Shown: positions 55,691 to 64,000 of the stretch, one piece after another | How positions within the stretch are numbered: the first letter of the stretch is position 1 | Layout of the letters: the number at the start of each line of letters is the position of its first letter | NCBI RefSeq assembly: GCF_021730395.1 | Contig: NC_069369.1 | Location: 64,259,501-64,323,500 of the forward strand | From: Mercenaria mercenaria | Lineage: Eukaryota > Mollusca > Bivalvia > Venerida > Veneridae | DNA: 64,000 bases | Direction of reading: 5' to 3' | Notes under the pieces: generated by a model | What the model was told of the DNA's origin: nothing | Databases searched by the model: none | What the model saw: only the letters and a program-made list of their open reading frames with translations | Translations under genes and position numbers: made by a program

Positions 55691-56352
55691 CACAAAGGAA
55701 GAGATAAATAATAAGTTAACTACAAACAAGTTTATTTTTTTCAAACTGCAGCGAGTTCTGCACTATATACTATTAGAAAGATGTCTCTCCCGGTATAATT
55801 TGTTTAGAACCACCAGGAAAAATACGTCACAGCCTATTATTTAAAATGCTTATATCAGAAACTTGCATGTAGTTTTAGGCTGATTTAGGAAAGTTATAAG
55901 AAAATTTGTCAATTAGAAAGAAACTACCAGATGAGGCTCTAAATGCATAACATTAAAATCCCTTCAGAGGAGGCATAGTTATTGTCTTTAAAGGTACAAA
56001 AATGAAGTACAAAAAAGGACATACATTGTATTCCAAACTTATTTATGATATTTATTGTAATAGTTGCCGTGTATCAAGTTACATAAAATTCCATCAGTGA
56101 TGGCTGAGTTATTGTCATAAATGTAAACTAAGTTAAAAAGGGTGATAGTTCTAAAAACATTCAAGACTGAGTTATAGCCCAACATTTCCTCTTTTCATTA
56201 ATGTAAAATTACTGCATTTGAAATACGTCACATCAGTAACGACCCCTTGCATGATGAGTAATTCAAATCAATGCTCAAAGTATTTGTAATTTTGTATCAC
56301 CCCTCTTTGCCATTCACAAAAACTGCATCACCTTTTAACCTATCAGTACAAA

Positions 56353-59300
56353 ATGGGTCTCCGTGAACATATCACATTAGGATTATTTTCATTTATTTTA
56401 CTATTTTCTATTACATCCATCAGTCATAGCGCAGTTTCAGGTAAGTGCTTAAATGTGTTTTATTAATTTCATATGTTTGCGATGATGATTGTTTAATTTT
56501 GTGAATTTGCATAAGGTTCCATCACTGATTAATGTTGAATAAAAGAGTTTAAAAAATAAAATAAAGCAAAACGTTGTTTTGATACTTTAAACATTCCAAA
56601 ATGATTATACGCTGCATAGAATAATTCATTCGGTCTGAAAACACAATCTTCGGCGACCTTCCAGCATATAAATTCTGATGATGTAATGATGAAATGTGGA
56701 TGACTTACACCAAAACCCTGAAGAACCTTGAGGCTGCAGTCACATTAAGGGGAAAGCCCCCCCCCCCCCCCCCCCCCCCCCCCCGGAAAGGGCAGTTATT
56801 CTAGTTACACAACAACGGTCCATTCATCTGGGGAAAAAACTAATCTATTACATGCAGGTGTTCTCGTGTTCTGTTCTAATGTATATACTTCTTCTGCGCA
56901 AGTAACTGACAACTTCCCTACATGAACCACGGGTGGATGGCAATGACATGAAGATAGACACGAAAATAAGAGTAGCCATAGCCTATTCGGCTTATCGAGA
57001 TTTCTGAACTGCCATCCCTCTAATTGTATAGCGAGTCTAAAATGTTTGACTGTGTCACTAAATTACCTATTATTTGGACTAGAGTAATCCGGGTAAGCAT
57101 TTTATTTTTATACTTAAACTGGTTGCCAAGAGACACTTTCTATGAAAGTTACAAAGTCCATGGCCGAGAATTAATAAATTGCAAAATAATTCGTTTTCTT
57201 CTCATCTTTTAAGAATATATAGATTATATTTCTTTTATAGCTGATGACAATGATGTAGAGTTGCTCATGTACAGGAATAGTTACCTCATTCACAAAAGCG
57301 TGTTGGAAGCGTTAAGGTATATGTAAACCTATGATCCGCACTTCATTATGTAAACTCTTTATATTCCCTTACGTAGTTTTAGGTATTGCAAAATAAAAAA
57401 AATAAAATAAAAAAGGGAGATAATTCGAAACGTTTTCAAGATTGTAGAACACTTTTCTTCATTGGTGTTTATCAATAATGTAAGATCTTCAGTACTTTTG
57501 GAGTTACACTCCGAACAAAGAAAAACAAGAATGGTGCTGCAGTATACTATATGTAGCAATATCAAACGGCCTTAGCGCCATCACAAATCACCAAGCCGGA
57601 GCGGGCTTATTATAATTATGTACATTTCGTTCTGACAGCGAAGCTTTTATACTACTGAACTGCTGTCGGTTGTTGCTGAGATACTGTAAAAGCAGACATT
57701 TTTGCGAGGTTTTAATTTTCGCTATATTCGTGAGCATTACTCTTCGTTTAATTATTAATCATTAGACTAGTATAATGCAAACAAGCAAGCCACGTCATTA
57801 TACAAACCTTCCCCGACATATCAAACGGAAACAACCATAATTACAAAAAAATGGCTATATTAAGTGTTTCCGTAATAACTATAGGATAGTATAATTTTAA
57901 GACGAATAGAACAAACCACATAACTGTTTAATTAGAACGATTTGGCAACTTTTGTGCTTGCAAAAATCCCTCGCCAACACACTCACTGTCTATTAGTTGG
58001 TCAGCGCGTTCTGCAGTGGAAACCATATTCTGTCTAATGTTCATCGTGACCTTGATCTCCAGTCTACTAGTTGTCCCTCAGGTTTAGATGAACTGTTGAA
58101 CGTTCATCTTATTTTGTCTATGCAGTTTTATAAATTTACATGACACAAGGCAAAATGCTTAAACGGGTCCCATGTAACTTATCTGGGAAGGGAACCACAT
58201 GGTTTTGCTTTGCTTCAGATAAGGATTATGTACTCTAAAAGAATTTCCTTTTTGATTCAACGTACCATTATACATACAAAGCATTTCAAGTATAAGCCTT
58301 CTGTTTTAGGACAAAAGAATTAACTTTTCCTTTATAAGACTTTGTACACATGAGAGCTAAAGAGGCCCTATGTCACTCACCTCCTTGCATAGGTCTGTGT
58401 CAACTGTCTAAAGTAAAACTTTTGATGACCGAGAATGATATACATCAGACACGTTAACAATAGCTCTTGTAGAGCACTTTTTCTATGTAGAGCTAAAAAA
58501 AAACTATCTGAGCGTTATGGCAGTCTTAAATTTGTTCTTATGGACCCGGCTTGAACACATTTTTAGGAGGTCACTAACTTGTGCAAACATGCCAAGTGAG
58601 TTTTCTGAACGACTGATTTAAAATGGTCAAACTATTTTCACAGATTCATAAATTTCTGAAACATTATATATTGTAGACGATTCAAGCGCGGGATCACTGA
58701 CCTAGATCCTGGTAATAGGGCAACGGAGACGCTCCCATCAACAACAACCCCAACACCTCCTCCTCCGACAAACCCGGGTGTGACTGGTGCTGCTACAACT
58801 GCCTCTCCAGAAACAAAAGCATCATCAACAGCCGCTAAAGAATCATCAACAACTGTCAAAACAGCAACGACCAGCGCTACTGCAACAGTTACTGCATCTC
58901 CAACAGTAACAACACTAAATACAACAACAACAACTAAATCAGGTTCAGGAATAGCTATGATTAACACAACCCAAACACTTCTTTTCTGGGTCATTATCCT
59001 GGTAAGCGACTTGTTTGTCTTGTTGGGTTTTTAGTCACAAGCACGAAATTGTAGATAATATGACGACAATCAAACACATTTTTTGTGGTGAAGACAGACC
59101 CAGGTGCCCCTCGGGGGATTATTTCAGGCACGGGTGGCTACCTGGATAGAACCACCGACCTTCTATTAGCTAGCTGGATAACATCTGAAATAAAAGCAAT
59201 TAAACAACCTAAAGAAGATTCTTGTTTCAAATAAAAGGCAAGTAAGTTGAAGTCTGTGACATTTACCACTTAACTGCGGGATTCAGTCAAGAGCAAAAAA

Positions 59301-60216
59301 CCTGAAAATATACATTTCAAGGCCTAAAATCTCCTTTACCATAAGTTATATAGGGAAATTCTGGCAGTCCAAAGCCTACAATCAGGAACGGTGCTGAAAA
59401 AAAAATCCAGGCCTGACTCAGCCGACGGGGTTCCTAATGCTACAATAAAAGTCACGAAGGTCAATGGTAGGGTGTGACACATTCAGTTTGCTTTTTTTGT
59501 TTGTATCGAGACATTTTAGGTCATATGGCGGCTTTATTGTTTGTATCTTATATACAGTTGCCACTTTAATGTCAATATGAAAAGTTATAGGCATATTAGC
59601 GTTTTTTGAGAATATTCAATATACATAAGCAATCTCTTAAATTTCCATAAGCTTCCTCCGATTCTTTAACATGAAAAGTGAAATGCATCCTACCTCAATA
59701 TACTGTGAAATCATTAATGTTCATGGGGGACTAGTTTTCGTGGTTGAGCCAATCCACGAAATTTAATTCCAAATGAACACGTAAAATACCCATTCATTTT
59801 ATGTTCAGAAGTTGAAATCCACGAATTTATATCCCCACGAAATAGCCGTTTTGACCAAAACCACGAAATTTCATGCCCACGAAATTAAATGATTTCACAG
59901 TAACTATTGCCCGAAAGACTGCTGACAAGTCTATTTACAGCTGCTGGGTCTCGAACTTACTGCCAATTATTCAAAGTCCGCTGGGTCTAGATACCACCTG
60001 ATTAAGAATAAATAACCGAGGTCTTCTTAAGTTTGTCTTGAATTTCGGCCAGTCCTGATTGGAAAATTCAAACGCACAAGTTTCATGCTGTTACACTATA
60101 GTTTTATCTTTTCTAGAGTTTGCGCTACATATAAAACATGCAATAAGATGCTACACCAAATCTATTACATGTACATCTATTTTCTTTTGCAGATGACGCT
60201 AGCTCAGTTTATCTAA
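56353..60216 (+). CDS. Module M6: Ser/Thr-rich precursor with GPI-like C-terminus, 170 aa
   Basis: Four exons: 56353-56440, 57241-57316, 58677-59001 and 60193-60216, all GT..AG with consistent phases. Exon 1 is a signal peptide (MGLREHITLGLFSFILLFSI). Exon 2 is the pro-region ADDNDVELLMYRNSYLIHKS, ending LEALR. Exon 3 opens RFKR, a furin-type site, then GITDLDPGNRATETLPS, a long Thr/Ser/Pro/Ala mucin-like tract, KSGSGIAMINTTQ, and a hydrophobic LLFWVIIL. The 24-nt exon 4 adds MTLAQFI and the stop. Small residues followed by a hydrophobic tail with no charged residues after it is the pattern of a GPI-anchor signal; a C-terminal membrane anchor is the alternative. So M6 may put the mucin-like chain on the cell surface while its siblings are released. 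AATAAA lies at 60341. Intron 3 carries a SINE and a MITE. Confidence 0.75.
56757..56785. repeat. Poly-C tract in M6 intron 1
   Basis: A run of about 28 C. Confidence 0.9.
56880..56950 (-). repeat. Interspersed SINE-like body, fragment
   Basis: TCTGCGCAAGTAACTGACAA and CTTCCCTACATGAACCACGG match 19680-19730 and 55610-55660. Confidence 0.4.
57317..58676. other. Intron 2 of M6
   Basis: It contains a dispersed repeat fragment near 57680-57740 (ACTGTAAAAGCAGACATTTT, TTTTCGCTATATTCG) and no other recognised feature. Confidence 0.45.
59021..59180 (-). repeat. V-SINE-like fragment, reverse copy, M6 intron 3
   Basis: TTGTTGGGTTTTTAGTCACA, GACCCAGGTGCCCCTCGG and GATAGAACCACCGACCTTCT match the family. 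The reading frame of exon 3 would run into this SINE if the donor at 59002 were not used. Confidence 0.6.
59701..59902. mobile_element. Palindromic MITE, TACTGTGAAATCATT type
   Basis: TACTGTGAAATCATTAATGT at the left end is complementary to ATTAAATGATTTCACAGTA at the right. Inside are repeated CCACGAAATTTAAT / TTTTCGTGG blocks. A degraded relative is at about 61340-61460. Confidence 0.8.
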
Positions 60217-60340
60217 ACTGTACGATTAGACAGTCAACCAGGTGCCAGATCAAGCTAGACTGCTCAACTTCCATTTTCATTTTAATTCCCCATTTCAAAC
60301 ATAAAGACAAGTTCCTATAATTGGTAATTTCGGGACAAAA

Positions 60341-60346
60341 AATAAA
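60341..60346 (+). terminator. Poly-A signal of M6
   Basis: AATAAA 125 bp after the exon 4 stop. Confidence 0.5.
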
Positions 60347-60730
60347 GTTTCAAAACTTCAGAACGCTGTGGACAATATTATCCCGGGCGAACTGCCGAAC
60401 AAAAGATGAGAAAATAATCACATACATTTATAGGCCAACATCTGTTCATTTACTGGAAACATAATTATAAATGAAGTAATATACGAGAAGGAAATACTAC
60501 AAAAACCTTTATTTATTTACTTTGCATTATTATTGTATTGAACTTTTTCTATATTTCTGCTACTTACAGCATAATAACTTTGAAATACAGAACTACATAT
60601 TGAAGAACTGTGAAATCTAGACTACTAGTAGCTAATACTCTGACAATAAGTTTATTTGATTATATTTTCATTTTTTTTTTCAGTTCATGAACTTTCATTA
60701 TTAGACTGTAAAATGCTGTCTGTTGACCAT

Positions 60731-60925
60731 TTTGCTTTTTGGTTGGGTTTAAAATCACAAAGTAGGTCATATGGCGACTTTTCCAGCTTTTGATGATGGA
60801 GGAAGACCCCAGATGCACCTCTGAGTCTTGTTTCAGGCATGGGTGGGCGGCACCTGGTTTGAACCACTAACCTTCCGTAAGCCAGGTGGATGGCTTCCTC
60901 ACATGAAGAATTGGGTGAGGCTCTG
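60731..60925 (-). repeat. V-SINE-like element, reverse copy
   Basis: GGTTGGGTTTAAAATCACAA, GGTCATATGGCGACTTTTCC, GGAGGAAGACCCCAG and GGCTTCCTCACATGAAGAAT blocks. Confidence 0.65.
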
Positions 60926-61700
60926 AAGTATCTGTTCTATCATATCGAGAGCAAGAAATATGCACGTATTCTTCATGTGAAGATTTAGAGTATTTCACCA
61001 ATATACACATCATCTGCTTTATCTACTATGTTTTACTACAATTATCTAACTATTATACCAAATTTGTATAGTACTTTGTAGCATGAATCAGAAAAGAATA
61101 TTGTATAAGTATAATATGACTGAGAAAATATCAAATATAAAGCCTATCTTAAATGATATTCACTTTTTGTATCAAATGTGCTTACATGTATTGAAAAATG
61201 TATAGAATTTTATGTTCTAAGTAAAATTTTAGAAATATGTATATAGATTTTGTAGTCTCCCTTAAATATTCCTCATCCTACAAATTGTTTTATCAATTAA
61301 GTTACTCTATGTCCTGTGTACTTCAATAATTTTTATAGCTTTAATTTGTGGTTGACAAAATTCACAAAATTTAATCCCAACGAACAGGCAAAACTCACAC
61401 TCATTTTATTTTTTAAAGCTGAAATCCAAGAATTCATTTCCAAATGAACTTGCCATATACTAGACTTACAAAGTCTGTTGAGATCAAATAGTCGGTAATA
61501 ATATTAATTTCTTCACACTGACACTAAATTACTTTCTCAGAAAAACATTTTCTCTCTAGGCTCATCTCAAGAGTCTCAACAACGTTAGAGACAGAGGCAA
61601 GAGATATTGTAATTTTTTTTAGAAAGTGGTATCAGAGGATTGATTTTATGGCCAGATGCTTAACATTCAATGACTCTAACGACTGATGCCAGTCTAGCCA
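60926..61700. other. AT-rich spacer
   Basis: No gene. It includes a degraded MITE relative at 61340-61460 (ATTCACAAAATTTAATCCCA..). Confidence 0.4.
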
Positions 61701-61714
61701 TATACCCAAACCAT

Positions 61715-62600
61715 TGTAAGAAAGCTGACTTCCGTGGTAAATGTAAGAAGGCCGACTTCCTTTATAAGAGTGACTACCTTTGTAAGAAAGGCCAACTACC
61801 TTTGTAAAAAGAGAGACTTCCATTGTAAGAAAAATCACTACCCTTGAAAGAGAGACTTCCTTTGTAAAAAGGCTGACTACCATTGTAAGAAAGGCTAAAT
61901 AGCTTTGTAAGAAGGCTGACTACCATTGTAAGAAATGCCGACTACCTTTGTAGGAAGGCTGACTACAATTGTAAGAAAGGTTAAATACCTTTGTAATATG
62001 GCTGACTACTATTGTAAGAAAGACTGACTACCTTTGTAAGAGTGACTACCGTTGTAAGGGGAATTACTACCTTTATAAGAAAACTATCTGTTAGAAAAGT
62101 GACTAACTTTTTAAGAAAGCTGACTACCTTTGTAAGAAAACGGACTACCTTTGTAAGAAGAGTGACTACTATTGTAAGGAGATTGCCTACCTTTGTAAGA
62201 AAACTGACTACCTTTTTAAGAAGATCAACAACATCCTTGTAAGACAGCTAACTACTTTTGTAAGAAGGCTGACTATCTTTTGTGAAAAGAGTTACTACCT
62301 TTGTTAAAAGACTGACTATCTTTAAAAGACATTTTTCTTTGTAAGAAGGCTGACTACCTATGCAAGAAGTGGCCATCTTTGCAAGAAGGCTGATTTAGTT
62401 ACCTTGGTAAGGAGACTGACTACCTTTGCTAGAAGAGTGACTACATTTAAAAGCAGATTGACTAACTCTGTAAGAAGACTAACCACCTTTATAAGTACAC
62501 TGACTACCATTGTAAGAAGACTTACTGTCTTTGTAAGACTGACTATGCTTGTAAGAGGAATGATTACCTTTGAAAGAAGAAAGACTACCTTTGAAATAAA
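61715..62600. repeat. ~21-bp minisatellite
   Basis: Some forty diverged units of CTTTGTAAGAAGGCTGACTA plus C. The Arg/Thr-rich ORFs on the + strand (62042-62646) are translations of the repeat and not genes. Confidence 0.85.
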
Positions 62601-62689
62601 AGTGATTTCATCACACTTAGAGGTTCAACAAAAATCAGTTAACTAGAAGATGCTTTTGTAGAAAAGCGCATGTCTCCCCCAGTGCATAG

Positions 62690-63880
62690 TCATATAGGCA
62701 AGAAGTCAATAGGGGACAGGAGCGAAAGCCAAAGAGACACTAATGGTTGGCTGCAATAGGGATCATCTACTTAGCATGTCCAGTCATCCCACTAAATTTC
62801 AACATTCTGGGCCTAGTGGTTCTCATGTTATGAATTGGTTTTCCATGTTCAGGCCCCTGTGACCTTGACCTTTAAAAGAGTGATCCCAAAATCGATGGGG
62901 GTCATCTACTCTGCATGACCAATCACCCTGTGACGTTTCAACATTCTGGGTCAAGTGGTTCTCAGGTAACTGACCAGAAACAGTTTTCCATGTTCAGGCT
63001 TCTGTGACCTTGACCTTTGATCAAGTGACCCCAAAATTAATAGGGGTCATCTACTCTGTAAGTCCTATCACCCTATGAAGTTTGAAGGTTCTAGGTCAAA
63101 TGGTTCTCAAGTTATTGACCAGAGATGGATTTCCATTTTCTGTCTGCTGCAACCTTGACATTTAATACAGTGACCCCAAAATCAATAGAGGTCATCTACT
63201 CTGCATGTCCAATCATCCTATGAAGTTTCAACATTCTGGGTCAAATGGTTCTCAAGGTACTGGCCGGAAATGATTTAACATGATCAGTCCCAGTGACCTT
63301 GACCTTTAATAGAGTGACCCCACAATCAATAGGGGTCATCTACTCTGCATATCCAATCATCTTATGAAGTTTCAACATTCTGGGTCAAGTGGCTCTCAAG
63401 TTATTGATCGGAAATGGTTTTCCATCTTCAGGCCCCTGTGACCTTGACCTTTAACAGAGTGGCCCCAAAATCAATTGGGGTCATTTACTCTGCATGTCCA
63501 ATCATCCTATGAAGTTTTAACATTCTGGGTCAAGGGGTTCTCAAGTTATTGATCGGAAATGGTTTTCAATGTTCTGGCCCGTGACCTTGACCTTTAAAAG
63601 AGTGACCCCAAAATCAGTAGGGTTCATCTATTCTGCATGACCAATATCCTATGAAGTTTCAACATTTTGGGTAAAGTGGTTCTCAAGTTATTGATCGGAA
63701 ATGGTTTTCCATGTTCAGTCCCCTGTGACCTTGACCTTTGATGGAGTGACCCCAAAAACAATAGAGGTTGTTTACTCCAGCAGCCCTACCATCCTATGAA
63801 GTTTGAAGGTTCTAGGTAAAATGAATCTCCAGTTATTGATCGGAAATGAAGTGTGACGGATGGACGGACGGATGTACAGG
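62690..63880. repeat. 144-bp satellite, about eight units
   Basis: Units marked by AGGGGTCATCTACTCTGCAT at about 62759, 62899, 63042, 63189, 63332, 63476, 63621 and 63764 (spacing 140-147). Each also has GTGACCTTGACCTTT, GTGACCCCAAAATCAAT, CCTATGAAGTTTCAACATTC and GTGGTTCTCAAGTTATTGA. A very common repeat type in marine molluscs. Confidence 0.85.
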
Positions 63881-64000
63881 GCAAAAACAATATGTCCCCC
63901 CCAGTGGGGGGTGGGGGGAGACATAAATACAGCTACTAAAGGTTTATCACCATTTTCTTTGCAAGTTCTGAAACCATTAGATAGTGGTCATGACTTTCTC

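Noticed and set aside
58638-58994. 118-codon Val-rich minus-strand ORF (and similar ones at 29634, 35340, 45848).
   Set aside because: Antisense shadows of the Thr-rich tail exons (ACA/ACT codons read backwards as Val/Cys).
61632-62646. Arg/Thr-rich ORFs (VRKLTTF-type repeats) as a repetitive protein.
   Set aside because: They are translations of the 21-bp minisatellite with frame drift and no flanking exons.

Overview
This is an AT-rich, repeat-dense piece of an invertebrate nuclear genome. It is most likely a bivalve mollusc, and the repeat spectrum (tRNA-derived SINEs of the mollusc V-SINE type, palindromic MITEs, Penelope and CR1-like retroelements, ~145-bp degenerate satellites) looks venerid-clam-like. 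That is inferred from remembered repeat families; no host gene here is diagnostic. There is no operon-like layout, rRNA, functional tRNA or CRISPR array. Genes have short exons with GT..AG introns and are almost invisible as long ORFs.

The main content is a tandem cluster, mostly on the + strand, of a small secreted-protein family that I do not recognise. Each module has exon 1 (73-88 nt, signal peptide with a G-L-F-x-F core, ending in phase 1), exon 2 (76-91 nt, short pro-region ending ..LR, phase 2) and exon 3. Exon 3 opens with a furin-type site R-x-[KR]-R followed by a conserved G-[LI]-T-x-[MIL]-D-x-x-N-R block, then a Thr/Pro-rich mucin-like tail that differs in every copy. Some copies add a tiny exon 4. 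Modules: M1 (6338-7041, exons 1-2 only), a decayed exon 2 (14851-14937), M2 (16266-18500, complete, 81 aa), an orphan antisense exon 3 (20057-20249), an intron ghost (23640-24200), M3 (25818-29907, 141 aa, Penelope element in intron 2), M4 (31269-36040, 202 aa, decapeptide repeats and basic tail), M5 (44075-46024 or beyond, 3' end disturbed by a MITE) and M6 (56353-60216, 170 aa, Ser/Thr-rich with a GPI-like hydrophobic end). This is a birth-and-death array with a constant leader and pro-region and a diversifying tail. Secretion and cleavage are strongly suggested; the function is unknown.

Layout: 1-5100 non-coding with a 1.9-kb TTAA-flanked element, SINEs and a MITE. 5100-18500: M1 and M2, two copies of a ~2.5-kb segmental duplication in which later insertions can be read off: a TTAA foldback MITE, a 0.58-kb insertion and a 5.6-kb LINE in the M1 copy, and a 0.43-kb insertion in the M2 copy. 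18500-25700: MITE, orphan exon, ghost module, SINE. 25700-36050: M3 and M4, which share a promoter-like block. 36050-44000: degenerate satellites and SINEs, no gene seen. 44000-46300: M5, loaded with MITEs and a full SINE. 46300-56300: minisatellites, including a 1.55-kb hAT-like element carrying its own satellite and nested inside a 43-bp tandem array. 56350-60350: M6. 60350-64000: SINE copies, a 21-bp minisatellite and a 144-bp satellite.
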